Below, in pieces: positions 29,545 through 40,349 of a stretch of 64,000 nucleotides of DNA. Position numbers and translations under genes: made by a program. This stretch comes from Sphingomonas sp. Ant H11 (GTDB lineage Bacteria; Pseudomonadota; Alphaproteobacteria; Sphingomonadales; Sphingomonadaceae): the NCBI RefSeq assembly GCF_000797515.1, contig NZ_JSBN01000007.1:1-64000 (forward strand), given 5' to 3'. The notes under the pieces are model-generated. The model was not told where the DNA came from. It was given only the letters and a program-made list of their open reading frames with translations, and did no database searches. The first letter of the stretch is position 1. Each line of letters opens with the position of its first letter.

Positions 29545-32468
29545 ATGCGAATGAAAGTTGTTCTAACGCTCACCTGCTGCATGGCGGCACTATCGGCCAC
29601 GTGTCCCGTGGCTGCTGCCGCAGCCATCGCACCTTCGGCTATCACGCAAGACGCCGCTTCAGCCGCGCCGCTTAGCAAAGCCGAGCGGATCGCCGCTCGG
29701 CGCAAAGCGCGCGCAGAACGCGAGGCCGCGCGCCGCCGCGGCAAAGCGGTGCAGCAAGCCGTTGCGGCCGGTGCCGATTCGGCAACCTATAAAGGCGAAG
29801 GCGGCAACGACATCGTCGTCGTCGGCCTGCGCGCCAGCCTGAAGTCGGCGCGCGACCGCAAGCGCAACTCCAAGCAGATCGTCGATTCGGTCGATGCCGA
29901 GGACGCCGGCAAGCTGCCCGACAATAACGTACCGGAAGCGCTTGCACGTGTTTCGGGCGTGCAGATCGACCGCGCACACGGCGAAGGCCAGAACGTCACG
30001 ATCCGCGGCTTGGGCGATGTGCAGACGACGATCAATGGCTTCGAGGCGGCAAGCGCCGGGTCGCGTGCGCTCAATCTCGCGGACATTCCGGCCGAATTGC
30101 TGAAGTCGGTGCAGGTCTACAAGACCCGCAGCGCCGATCAGATCGAAGGCGGCATCGCCGGAACGGTGAACGTCGAACTCCGTCGGCCGCTCGATCTAAA
30201 GAAGGGGCTGACCGTCGCGGGGAGCTTTCGCGAGACCTTCTCCGACATCGGCAACACCAAGAGCCCCTATGCCAGCTTGCTGTTGGCCGACCGCTTCGAC
30301 ACGCCGATCGGCGAGATGGGCTTCCTGCTCAACGGCTCCTATACCAAGAACAATTACAATGAGAATTATGTCGCGGCGGAATCGCCGTTGCGATCGGCAT
30401 CTATGTCGGCAGCCCGGTCTATAACGCGCAGTCGGCGAGCCTGAAGAACACCATCATTCCCTACGCCGTCACTTATGGCGTCGAGTCCGGTTCGGTTGAG
30501 CGCCCATCGCTCAATGCTTCGTGGCAATGGAAAGCGAACGACCATCTCGATTTCGTGCTCGAAGGATCATATTTCGGCGCACGCGAAACCAATTACAGCG
30601 ATTATCTGAAGGTGCAGACGAACGTCGATACCGGCGTCTATTCGGATATCGTGACCAATCCGGACGGCACGATCCGCTCGGTGACCTATTCGACGCCGTC
30701 CACCGGCGGGCTTCCGGGCGGTCCATTGAGCCTTTACCAGAAGCGCAAGACCGACGGCTACACCACCAACTTCGAGACCCACTGGCACAGCGACAAGGTC
30801 CAGATCAATTTCGGCGCACAGTATAATTGGTCGAAGACCTCGGTCTATTTTGTGCAGCAGCAGTACCACTTCCCGGTCGGGACGTCGGTGCATACCGACT
30901 TCAACTCCGCAAATGTTCCTGGCGGCGGTCCCTATGTGACCTTCCTTGGAACCGACTTGAGCAATCCCGCCAATTACAAGCTGTTCCAGGTACATGATCA
31001 GAACGGTACCAACAGCGACACGATGTTCGCAACCAACCTCGATTTCACAGTCAAGACGAGCGACGAAGGCCTGCTGCGATCGGTCCAGTTCGGCACGCGC
31101 TTCACGAAACGGACATCGGGATACGTCTATGGGTATCGCGATGCGTTCTTCAGCAATGTGACGACAGGGCCATCGCTTACGACGGTGGGAAGCCAAACCG
31201 GCATCGGAACAGTCGCGACGACGCCCGATATCAGCGGTGCGGGCCAAATCCCGACCTGGTATCATCTCAATGACGCCCAGTATTACAACAACTTCACCGC
31301 CGTGCGAAATTACATCATCGCCAACGGCGCGGACCTGGCTGGAGCGGACTGGACCAAGGCGGAGCCCGGCGCGACCGATCTCGGTTCGGGCTTTGCCGAA
31401 ACCGAGCGGACGTTTGCAGCGTACAGCCAGGGCAATTATGCGTTCAAGGCGGCGGGCATCCCGATCGACGGCACGTTCGGCCTTCGTTTCGTCAACACCT
31501 GGGGCACAGCGGCCAGCGCGCAGAATGCCTATCAATTGGGTGCTGACGGCAAGATCCTGAAGAATGCGAATGGTCAGGCCGTTTACAATACGGTCGTGAC
31601 GAGCGTTGGCAGCAAGGGCAATTATGTGGACTTGCTGCCAAGCGCCACCGGCGTTTTGCACTTCACGCCGACGCTGCAATTGCGCCTGTCATACACCCAC
31701 AACGTGCAGCGGCCGGATTTTTACTCGCTCCGCAACTTCAGGGAATTGCGCGATGCGATCGCGAGCCCGACCGGGACGGTCTATGCCGGAAATCCCGCGC
31801 TCAAGCCGGTCCAGGAAAACAACTATGACGCCTCGCTCGAATATTATTTCGGCAAAGGCGGCCTGGTGTCACTGGGCACCTTCCTGAAGAATCAGACCGG
31901 GTTTATCTATACCGTTCGAGCATCGGAGTACGTGCCCGAGGTCAACGCGATCCATCCGGTCGAGCAACCGCGCAATGCCGGGCCGGGCAAGACCTTCGGT
32001 CTTGAAGCGCAGGTGAATACGTTCTTCGATTTCCTGCCCGGCTTCGCCAAGCACTTCGGCGTGAACGCGAACTTTACCTATCTGCCCGTGGCGACGCTGG
32101 ATTTGGCGGGAGACATTCCGGATGTGCCGCATGGCCGCGACGCGCCGTTCACCTCCAAATATTCCGGGAACATCGCGTTATTGTATGACACGCCGGTACT
32201 GAGCGGACGCCTCGCGTATAACTATCGTTCGTCCTACAAGACCTATGCCGATTATGTTAATCCAGGCTATTCGGTCTATTCGGCAGATACGTCGCGCCTC
32301 GATGCCGCGATCAACGTTACGCCGGTCAAGTTCATGACCTTGAGCGTCGAAGGAACGAACCTTCTGCACAACAATGTCAGGACCTATTTCGGTGCGTATA
32401 ATGCATTGCCAGTCGGCGCGCGCCAGCAGGCACGCGTGATTCAGGCGGGTGCCCGGTTCCGCTTCTGA
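29545..32468 (+). CDS. TonB-dependent receptor, Xanthomonas/Caulobacter sugar-receptor type (frameshifted)
   Basis: About 973 residues. Start at MRMKVVLTL with a signal peptide, then an unusual basic, Ala/Arg/Glu-rich helical stretch (about residues 38-70, SKAERIAARRKARAEREAA) before NDIVVVGLRASL. The plug reads SVDAEDAGKLPDNNVPEAL, RVSGVQIDR and NVTIRGLGDVQTTING, typical of the TonB-Xanth-Caul family used for glycans. The frame breaks near 30390: AAESP must join VAIGIYVGSPVYNAQ, one base missing. The barrel ends QAGARFRF. A perfect terminator follows. It lies downstream of the peptide transporter and has its own operator-like site, so it is probably a second uptake route of the same regulon. 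Confidence 0.88.
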
Positions 32469-32493
32469 TCATTGGCTTCTATGGTTGCTGGGA

Positions 32494-32524
32494 AGGACCG
32501 CGACGCAAGTCGCGGTCCTTTTTC
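32494..32524 (+). terminator. Rho-independent terminator of the receptor gene
   Basis: AAGGACCGCGAC, loop GCAA, then GTCGCGGTCCTT followed by TTTT: a 12-base perfect stem and a T run, 26 bases after the receptor's stop. Confidence 0.9.
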
Positions 32525-32623
32525 GTATGGGCGGCGCATGCGCGACCGGCGTGGAAACAGACCATGTATCGGCGGAGCGAAATCGCGGCCAATGCACGTT
32601 GACGGGGTCTGAGTGCGCGCGGC

Positions 32624-32658
32624 AAAATGCCGGCGGGGCAGGGGCCCCGCCGGCATTT
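32624..32658 (-). terminator. Rho-independent terminator of the DUF5695-like gene
   Basis: AATGCCGGCGGGGC pairs with GCCCCGCCGGCATT around a short loop. On the minus strand it is followed by a T-rich end (CATTTTGCC), 20 bases past the stop of the convergent gene. With the hairpin at 32494 it separates two convergent transcripts. Confidence 0.8.
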
Positions 32659-32677
32659 GCGTTCCTCTTGTCCGGAC

Positions 32678-35424
32678 TCAGTGCGGCGTGAGCGTTACGG
32701 TCGTCTGACCGGCAGAGAGGGGAATGGTCCGGCCGCCGCGTGTATCGGTGCCCGCGTCGGTGGTATAAGCGCGGCCGCCCTTTGTGGTCGTTTCGACGAA
32801 CAGGCGTGCTGCGGGGGTGGCGGTGGTGGCGGGGTCGAGCGTCAGCGTGATCGTGCCGGTCTTGGGCGTATAGCGCGCGGTGGCGATCTTGCCAGCCTCG
32901 AGCGTGATCCATGTCCCCGCAGGCGCGACGAACAGGCGTGCGCGCGCGCCGTCCTTCGGCATGACGCTGACCGAGTCCGCCGCCTTGGTAAGATTGCCGC
33001 CATAAGCCAGCCAGCCGAAGGTCGTCCTCGACCAGATAGGTCGCGGCGGCATAAGCATGGCCGAAAAAGCCCATGCCATAATCGCCGGTATAGGGGTCCC
33101 ACCCCATCCGGTCGGGCCAGCTGTGGAAGGCCGCGGACCCGAAGCCGTCGCGATCGATATTGGTGATTCCGCCCATCATGCCGCCATAGGCGACGCGCAG
33201 CAGGTGCGTGTCGGCTGGGTTGGCGCGATAGGCATCGAACAGCGGGACGCGTTGAGCGCCGAACCATAATGGTGGATTTGCCGCTCGATCCGCGGATATT
33301 TGCCGCCGTAGAGGAAATCCCAATAGCGCCGGGCATTGCCGTTATAGCCCCAGCTCGGGATCGTCGGATCATAACCGAGGATCGCGTCGCGCGTGGTGTC
33401 CGCCTGCGGCTGATAGCCGAAATAGCGCATCCAGGCGTAGACTTCGGGCTGGCCGGTCGAATCCCACGCCATTTCGCTGCCGAAGGGATATTGTAACGTC
33501 TTCCAATGGTCGGCGCGGCCTTTCATCAGCGCTTCCATATTGGTCGCTTCGGCGGTCATCCCCTCGCGCTTCAGGTCTTTCAGGATGTCGACGAACACGT
33601 CGCCCTCCATCAGGCCGAACTGCGTGTAATAAGGCGCATCGCGCATCATCGCGGTGACGGTGCCATAGGCATGGTCGAGATACCATTTCCAGTCGTGCGC
33701 TGTCACGAGCCCGGGATGGTTGCGCGCGAGCCGATAGAGCACCCAGTGCCCGATCGCGACGTGCGGGTAATTGTAGGCGCGGCCGAGATCGTCGGCATCC
33801 TTGTGCGACCACGACGTCCAGTTCCGCCAATTCTCGGTCGGATCGTAATAGCCGGGATGTTCCTTGGGGTCATAATAGAAGATGCTCTTCTTGACCGCAC
33901 CGGCATGGTCGCCGCTGGCAATTTGCAGCGTGCCGACAACGGTTTCGTCGACCAGCGCCTCAAGCTTGGCGACCTCGGTCGCATCGGGATTGTCGAGCTG
34001 CTTCATCATCGCCGCGACCCAGCTGCCCGCGCCGCCTTCGTCGCTCATCCCCGAAATCCACACGCGTGGTTCCTGCGTCAGGATCTTGCCCGCTTCCTTG
34101 TCGTAGGACAGGATCGCGGGGGCGCGGTGGAACGGGTCGGTCTTGTCGTCATACCATTGCCTGGTGGTGGTGAAGCGGCCGATATCGGCCATCACCTGGT
34201 CGAGCGGCTTGGTGATGTCGTAGCTGACCGTCTGCACCGTGCCATCCGCATAGGTGATGCTGAGCCGCGCCGGGCCCCAGCCACGCGCCTGCACGTCATA
34301 GCGCGCCCAGCCTTTGGCAGCCGCAGTCGGCGTGGCGATCAGCGCACCTGCCGGGAAGGATTCGATCCTGGCGACCTTGCTGCCATATTTCAGGAAGAGC
34401 GCGGCGGTGAGATCGGTCGGCACGACATAGCCGGGAATGCCGACCGCGACCGGGCGGTGCTGCGCGGCGAGCGTGGTCTCGATGCCGCGAATATCGGGCG
34501 ACTGCACGAAGCGCACGCCGACATCGCGGCGTTCGCCGGGGGCGAGCGTGATGCTGGTGGGCGCGTTCCATTGCGGCCCGGCCTTGCTCCATTCCTTGTC
34601 GGCATAGCCCTTTGACGCGATCGTCCAGTCGTAAAACCCTTCCGAGGTCTGGCTACGCTGGCTTTTCTCGGTGAAGGTCGTGCCCTTGGGGGCGGCGCGG
34701 TCCTGCGGGAGCGGGACATAGGCTTCGAGCGGGCTGTGCCCCTCGGGCAGGACAAGCAAAGCGGAGCCCTTTCCGCTCAGCCGGGTCACCTGGAGATAGC
34801 CTGCATCGCGCCCGATATAGGGATCGACGAAGCTCGCCTCGGCATGCGCCTGTTCGAGCGTGCGGTCATCGATGATGTTGTCGAACACCATCGGCATACC
34901 AAGCACGCCGATTTCGACCGGGGTCGGCGACGTGTTGACCAGCGTGAAGCGCAGCACGGGTGACCCGCCGACGTTGAGCCAGCGGCGTTCGACCCGCAGC
35001 GGCAGGCCATCGCCAAGCGAGGCGGTGATGTCGGCTGCGGCGAGCGTCGTGGGGTTGGTCGGCAATAGCGTGATCGCCTTGCGCCGATGCGCCGAGGCAT
35101 AGTCGCGCCATTCCCCGCCAGGGTGCGTAGCCGCAGGTTTATGTCGCCGACATGATTGTAGCCGTCGCCTTGCCGTTCCGGCTCGCGCTTGCCGGGGACG
35201 AAATCAAAGGTCGGATCGGCGAGCGGTGACAGGCCGGCAAGGGTCTGCGTGTCGTTGCGCAGAAGCAGTTGCAGATTGGCGACACGCACCGCCGTGGTGG
35301 CGATCGGCTGGTAGACCGGCTTGGGTGGTTGGGCGTCCTGCGCCATGACGCCGAGCGGAGTCGCGATCGCCAACGCCAGGAGCGAGACACGCAGCATGCG
35401 GGGAGGGAGCATCGAGTTTCTCAC
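32678..35424 (-). CDS. DUF5695-like secreted protein, candidate glycosidase (three frameshifts)
   Basis: About 915 residues; not an enzyme I can name. A signal peptide (MLRVSLLALAIATPLGVMAQ) is followed by a beta-rich N-terminal half (LPLRVERRWLNVGGSPVLRF, APGERRDVGVRFVQSP). A C-terminal helical half, probably an (alpha/alpha) barrel, is rich in Trp/Tyr/Asp motifs (WISGMSDEGGAGSWVA, YYDPTENWRNWTSWSHKDA, MAWDSTGQPEVYAW, GGITNIDRDGFG). This matches my memory of DUF5695 proteins. The paralogue at 44702 shares the domain order. Frames break near 35119, 33248 and 33020, each repaired by one added base. The GTG start overlaps the S9 peptidase stop, so it is in the same operon. Confidence 0.65.
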
Positions 35425-37793
35425 TGTTTGGCGGCGGCGGGCGCTGCTGGATGGGGGCTCTGGTCTTCAAACGCGGCGTCGGCAGGTGGTGCCTCGTCGA
35501 GGAGGTTGCGGACGAAATAATCGCGGAACTTGCGCCAGAAGAATGGCTGGGCGACGCGGTGCGTGGTGTTGGGCAGCACCACCATGTCGAAGCTGCGATG
35601 CGCCTGGATCAGCGCGTTGCCGAGCCGGAAACTCTCGGTAATCGGCACATTGTCGTCGATATCGCCGTGGATCAGCAACAATTTGCCCTTTAGGTTGCCC
35701 GCGACCGACATGTTGGAGTTGCGATCCCACACCGCCGGGTCTGGATTGCCCATCGTCACCTCGGGCCACCAGGCTTTGTCGAGCCGCAGATCGTGATTGC
35801 CCGACGATGAGACCGCGACCTTGAAGAAATCGGGGCGCCGGAGGATGAAGCGCGCCGCGTCATAGCCTCCGGCCGAGCCGCCATAGACGCCCACGCGCGT
35901 TGTATCGATATAGGGGTAGCGCGCCGCCATCTGGCGGATCATCGCGATGTGATCGTCGAGCCCGACCTCGCCGAGATTCTGGTACGCCGGCAAGCGGAAC
36001 GCCTGACCGCGTTGCGACGTGCCGGTCGCATCGATCACCACGACGATCGCCCCAAGTTGCGCGACGCTGCCAGGCCCGTTCAGCAGCGTGTCGCCGAACG
36101 CACTCGGCACGACGTGCATGGTCGGACCGGTATAGACATTGTCGATGATCGGATAATGCCGCGTCGGATCGAAATGCGCCGGGCGATAGATCATCGCATA
36201 AAGCGGCGTCTTGCCGTCGGCGGCAAGCCCGCGAAACGGCTCGGGCATAGTGAAGCCGGTCGCGACCAGCGCTGACGCGTCGGCATGGCCGAGCTCGTAG
36301 AGGATGTGTCCGTCGCTGGTGTCGCGCACGACGGTGCGCGTCGGTACGGTCGGGCTCGACATCGCGTCGATTACGAACCGGCCATCGTCGGAGACGTGCA
36401 ACTCATGCTCAAGGGGTTCGGGTGTGAGCAGGACTGGCTGGCTGCCGTCGAGCGTCACGCGGTACAGCGCGTGATAATAGGGGTTGCGGTCGGCTTCGCG
36501 GCCGACGCCGGTGAGCAGGATCGAGCGCTTCTCGCCATCGACATAATTGACCGACGTGACCTCCCAATTGCCCTTGGTCAGCGGTATGCCGCCATTGGGA
36601 TCGTCGGGACGCACCAGGTAAAGCTGTGCCCACCCAGTACGCTCGGACACGTCGAGTTCGCCGCCCAGTTCGGGGGCTGGTTGCAGAAAGCTCGACGTCA
36701 CCGTGACCAGCGGCTTCATGGCTTCGCGCGCGGTGATCGTCGATGCGCCGGTGACCGGGTCGGACAGGTAGACGACAATCTGGCCGTAGCCGCGCTCGAC
36801 CCATTGCGAGCGGACCTTGCCCGCCGACCAGCTCAGATCGGGATCGGCCGGATAGAGCAGCGATTCGCTCGGGACTTGGAGGGGCACGATCTTTGCCTTG
36901 CGATGCTTCACCGCATCTTCGACGTCGATCACCAGGCGGCTGGCTTGCGGCAATTTCGCCGCGCCCGCGAGCGGATAAATGTAGGAGAAACTGCGCGGAT
37001 AGAAGGCCCCGGGCGGCGTTTCCTGCGTCATCGTCAAGCGCTGCACGTCGGTCGTATCGAGCCGCCAGGTGAGGATGCGCTTGCTGTCGGGCGACCACCG
37101 TACCGACACCGGCAGCACGGGGTCTTCGGTGCCTTGCTTCAGGATTTCCGATAGTTCGGCGATGCCGCGACCGTAAGGTTTGTCGCGCGTGCCATCGGTG
37201 GTGAGCGCGACGCGGCGCTTGGTCCTGAGATCGACCGCGACCAAATTGTGATCCTCGGCAACGATGCGGAAGCGGCCGTCGGGCGAAACCGCATCGTCGC
37301 CCTTGGGCGAGGCCTTGACGGCCTCGGTCAGAGCGCCATCCTTGAACGTCCAGCGCTTGTCGAACGCGCCGAAACCGAGCACGCCTGTTGCCGGGTCATA
37401 GTCCGGAGCGTCCAGATATAGGCCGCTCGGTGGGCCCGATTTGCCGGTCGCGTTGGAAACAAGCCGCGCCAGTACGGCCTCGTTGATAACCGGACGTGCC
37501 TCGCGCGTTGCGAGATCGAGGAACAGGATATCGCGGGCGTCGGTCGGGCCGCGACGGAACAGCACGCCATTGCCGTTATTGATGAAGTGCGCGTCGAGAT
37601 TCTGATCGACGATCAGCTTGCGCATGGCATCACCAAGGTAGCGGTCGGCCAATTGGTAGCGCTGTTCGATCGTCGGCAAAGGCGCGGGATTTGCGCGAGC
37701 CGCGATCGGTGCCAGCGCTACGCCGGTCAGCAGCGCTAGGTGCACAATGAGACGCCGATGAGTACGTGGTGACGATAGGCTTGGAGCAGGCAC
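35421..37793 (-). CDS. S9 prolyl oligopeptidase / dipeptidyl-peptidase IV-like, exported
   Basis: A 790-residue intact paralogue of the peptidase at 19742. Start: GTG at 37793 with AGGGG just upstream; a GTG at 37814 is possible. The signal peptide is RRLIVHLALLTGVALAPIAARA. A DPP-IV-type propeller follows (VSVRWSPDSKRILTWRLD, SERTGWAQLYLVRPDD), then the hydrolase domain with Ser in GVYGGSAGGYD, Asp in HGDIDDNVP and His in NTTHRVAQP. It should act in the periplasm on peptides with proline (or hydroxyproline) next to the N-terminus. It is divergent from the GH127 operon, with two operator-like motifs between them, and is followed by an overlapping DUF5695-like gene. Confidence 0.9.
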   Translation of the reverse strand: MPAPSLSSPRTHRRLIVHLALLTGVALAPIAARANPAPLPTIEQRYQLADRYLGDAMRKLIVDQNLDAHFINNGNGVLFRRGPTDARDILFLDLATREARPVINEAVLARLVSNATGKSGPPSGLYLDAPDYDPATGVLGFGAFDKRWTFKDGALTEAVKASPKGDDAVSPDGRFRIVAEDHNLVAVDLRTKRRVALTTDGTRDKPYGRGIAELSEILKQGTEDPVLPVSVRWSPDSKRILTWRLDTTDVQRLTMTQETPPGAFYPRSFSYIYPLAGAAKLPQASRLVIDVEDAVKHRKAKIVPLQVPSESLLYPADPDLSWSAGKVRSQWVERGYGQIVVYLSDPVTGASTITAREAMKPLVTVTSSFLQPAPELGGELDVSERTGWAQLYLVRPDDPNGGIPLTKGNWEVTSVNYVDGEKRSILLTGVGREADRNPYYHALYRVTLDGSQPVLLTPEPLEHELHVSDDGRFVIDAMSSPTVPTRTVVRDTSDGHILYELGHADASALVATGFTMPEPFRGLAADGKTPLYAMIYRPAHFDPTRHYPIIDNVYTGPTMHVVPSAFGDTLLNGPGSVAQLGAIVVVIDATGTSQRGQAFRLPAYQNLGEVGLDDHIAMIRQMAARYPYIDTTRVGVYGGSAGGYDAARFILRRPDFFKVAVSSSGNHDLRLDKAWWPEVTMGNPDPAVWDRNSNMSVAGNLKGKLLLIHGDIDDNVPITESFRLGNALIQAHRSFDMVVLPNTTHRVAQPFFWRKFRDYFVRNLLDEAPPADAAFEDQSPHPAAPAAAKQ

Positions 37794-37847
37794 GGCGATC
37801 CCCTTTTGCGGCACGATACAGCAGGCATGTCACCACTCGTCAATAAT

Positions 37848-37860
37848 ATTATACGGTATA
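37848..37860. promoter_or_regulatory. Operator-like motif (ATTATACGGTATA)
   Basis: Core ATACGGTAT, the complement form of the repeated motif, about 55 bases upstream of the S9 peptidase start and within the divergent promoter region shared with GH127. Confidence 0.6.
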
Positions 37861-37952
37861 TGATCGTGAAGGGCGGTGTTGGAATCGTCGGGCCGATCAA
37901 CAGCATGGGAAGGGGCGTTCTGCGATTGACCTCTCTTTCCAACCGCCCTAAT

Positions 37953-37965
37953 CGTATACCGTATT
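37953..37965. promoter_or_regulatory. Operator-like motif (CGTATACCGTATT)
   Basis: Thirteen bases identical to the site at 49896 before the hydroxyproline genes. It sits 15-27 bases before the GH127 ATG, inside or next to the leader of the operon, which fits repression. Confidence 0.65.
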
Positions 37966-37979
37966 ACAAGGGAGTGATC

Positions 37980-40349
37980 ATGCAGGGCACGCGTCGCGAA
38001 GTGATGGCCGGAGCAAGCGCCTTGGCGCTGCTGGCTGGGCCAACCGCAGGGTTTGCCGCCCTCGCCGCAGGTTTGCCGCGCCGGGCCACGCCGTTTCCTT
38101 TGTCGGCGGTGCGCTTGCGCCCATCCGATTACGCGACTGCCGTCGAGGTCAACCGCGCCTATTTGCTGCGCCTCAGCGCGGATCGGTTACTGCACAATTT
38201 CCGTGCCTATGCCGGGCTCAAGCCCAAGGGTGAGGTCTATGGCGGCTGGGAGAGCGATACCATCGCCGGTCATACGCTTGGCCATTACATGTCGGCGCTG
38301 GTGCTGCTGCACGAACAGACCGGCGATGCGCAGGCGAAGGTGCGCGCCGACTATATCGTCGATGAGCTGGCGGAGGCGCAGGCGGCGCGCGGCAACGGCT
38401 ATATTGGCGCGATGCAGCGCAAGCGGAAGGACGGCACGGTCGTCGATGCGATCGAGATCTTCCCGGAGATCATCAAGGGCGATATCCGCTCGGGCGGATT
38501 CGATCTCAACGGTGCTTGGTCACCTTTCTATACGGTGCACAAGCTGTTCGCAGGGCTGCTCGACGTGCATGCGAGCTGGGGCAATGCCAAGGCGCTCTCG
38601 GTCGCGACCGCTTTCGCCGGTTATTTCGAGCCGGTGTTCGCGGCACTCGACGACGCGCAGATGCAAACCATGCTCGGCACAGAATATGGCGGGCTTAACG
38701 AGAGTTTTGCCGAACTGTTCGCGCGGACCAAGGATCGCAAGTGGCTGGCGATCGCCGAGCGGCTGTACGACCGCAAGGTACTCGATCCGCTGACCGCCGG
38801 ACAGGACAAGCTCGCCAATTTTCATGCCAACACCCAAGTGCCCAAGCTGATCGGGCTTGCGCGGATCCACGAATTGACCGGCGAACCGGCAAAGGCCGCT
38901 GCGCCGCGCTTCTTCTGGCAGGCGGTGACGCAGCATCACAGCTATGTGATCGGCGGCAATGCCGATCGCGAATATTTCTCCGAACCCGACAGCATCAGCC
39001 GCCACATTACCGAACAGACCTGCGAGCATTGCAACACCTACAACATGCTCAAGCTGACGCGACAATTGTATAGCTGGCAGCCCGATGGCGCGCTGTTCGA
39101 TTATTACGAGCGCGCGCATCTCAACCACGTTATGGCGGCGCAGGATCCCAAGACCGCGGGGTTCACCTATATGACGCCGCTGCTGACGGGGGCGGTGCGC
39201 GGATACTCGACCTCCGCCGACGACGCGTTCTGGTGCTGTGTCGGCACGGGCATGGAAAGCCATGCCAAGCATGGCGAGTCGATCTTCTGGGAAGGGGAGG
39301 GTGCCTTGCTGGTGAACCTCTACATCCCCGCCGACGCGACGTGGCGCGCGCGCGGCGCGGCGCTGACGCTCGACACGCGCTATCCGTTCGAGCCGACCTC
39401 GACGTTGACGCTCGCCAAGCTCGCCCGCCCGGGTCGCTTCGCGATCGCGCTGCGCGTGCCCGGCTGGGCTGCGGGCAAAGCCGCGGTGCGCGTGAATGGC
39501 CAGCCGGTCACCCCGAGCTTCGCCAGCGGCTATGCGATCGTCGAGCGACGCTGGAAAGCGGGGGATACGGTCGCGATCACGCTGCCGCTCGAGCTGCGGA
39601 TCGAGGCGGCGCCGGGCGACGACCGGACGGTCGCGATCCTGCGCGGGCCGATGGTTCTCGCCGCCGATCTCGGCACGACCGAGGGGGACTGGACGTCCCC
39701 CGATCCGGCGCTGGTCGGCACCGATCTGCTTGCCAGCTTCCGACCGAGCGCCACACCGGCGAGCTACACCACCAGCGGCGTCGTGCGGCCGGGCGACCTG
39801 AGTTTCGTGCCGTTCTACAAGCAATATGAACGGCGCAGCGCGGTGTATTTCAAACGCTTCTCCGAAGGCGAATGGAAGACCGAGCAAGCCGCGTTCGTCG
39901 CCGAGCAAGCGCGGCTCAAGGACATCGCCGCGCGGTCGGTCGACGTCGTCCATCTCGGCGAGATGCAGCCCGAGCATGATCACGGCCTGATCTCGGAGCT
40001 GTCCTTCCCGACAAGCTATCGCAACCGCAACGGGCGTGATGCGCGATCGGGCGGCTTCTTCGAATTCACGATGAAGGCAAAGCCCGGGCCGCTCGTGCTG
40101 CAGGCGACCTATTGGGGCGAGGAGCGAGGGCGCGATTTCGACATTCTGGTCGATAATGTGAAGATCGCGACCCAGCATCTTGGCGGCGACGTGCCGGGCA
40201 AGTTCATCGATATCGAATATCCGCTGCCACAGGCGCTGACCGACAAGAAAAGTGCGCTGAAGGTGCGCTTCGTACCGCACGACCGCAGTTCGGCGGGGCC
40301 GGTGTTTGGCGTGGTGCTGTTCACGGCCAAGCCCGGCACCGTCAAATGA
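37980..40349 (+). CDS. Beta-L-arabinofuranosidase, GH127/GH146 (DUF1680)
   Basis: A 789-residue exported enzyme. N-terminal Tat-like signal (TRREVMAGASALALLAG). Catalytic (alpha/alpha)6 barrel with FDLNGAWSPFYTVHKL and the zinc/cysteine site of the family: Cys348, Glu349 and Cys351 in TCEHCNTYNM and Cys419-Cys420 in FWCCVGTGME, one of which is the nucleophile. Probable acid/base Glu331 in GGNADREYF. C-terminal beta domains follow (DUF4986-like, then a jelly-roll near residues 650-785). The family removes beta-L-arabinofuranose, the sugar linked to hydroxyproline in extensins, or from pectic side chains. Length and C-terminal domains favour GH146-like architecture. First gene of a five-gene overlapping operon. 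Confidence 0.9.
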   Translation: MQGTRREVMAGASALALLAGPTAGFAALAAGLPRRATPFPLSAVRLRPSDYATAVEVNRAYLLRLSADRLLHNFRAYAGLKPKGEVYGGWESDTIAGHTLGHYMSALVLLHEQTGDAQAKVRADYIVDELAEAQAARGNGYIGAMQRKRKDGTVVDAIEIFPEIIKGDIRSGGFDLNGAWSPFYTVHKLFAGLLDVHASWGNAKALSVATAFAGYFEPVFAALDDAQMQTMLGTEYGGLNESFAELFARTKDRKWLAIAERLYDRKVLDPLTAGQDKLANFHANTQVPKLIGLARIHELTGEPAKAAAPRFFWQAVTQHHSYVIGGNADREYFSEPDSISRHITEQTCEHCNTYNMLKLTRQLYSWQPDGALFDYYERAHLNHVMAAQDPKTAGFTYMTPLLTGAVRGYSTSADDAFWCCVGTGMESHAKHGESIFWEGEGALLVNLYIPADATWRARGAALTLDTRYPFEPTSTLTLAKLARPGRFAIALRVPGWAAGKAAVRVNGQPVTPSFASGYAIVERRWKAGDTVAITLPLELRIEAAPGDDRTVAILRGPMVLAADLGTTEGDWTSPDPALVGTDLLASFRPSATPASYTTSGVVRPGDLSFVPFYKQYERRSAVYFKRFSEGEWKTEQAAFVAEQARLKDIAARSVDVVHLGEMQPEHDHGLISELSFPTSYRNRNGRDARSGGFFEFTMKAKPGPLVLQATYWGEERGRDFDILVDNVKIATQHLGGDVPGKFIDIEYPLPQALTDKKSALKVRFVPHDRSSAGPVFGVVLFTAKPGTVK

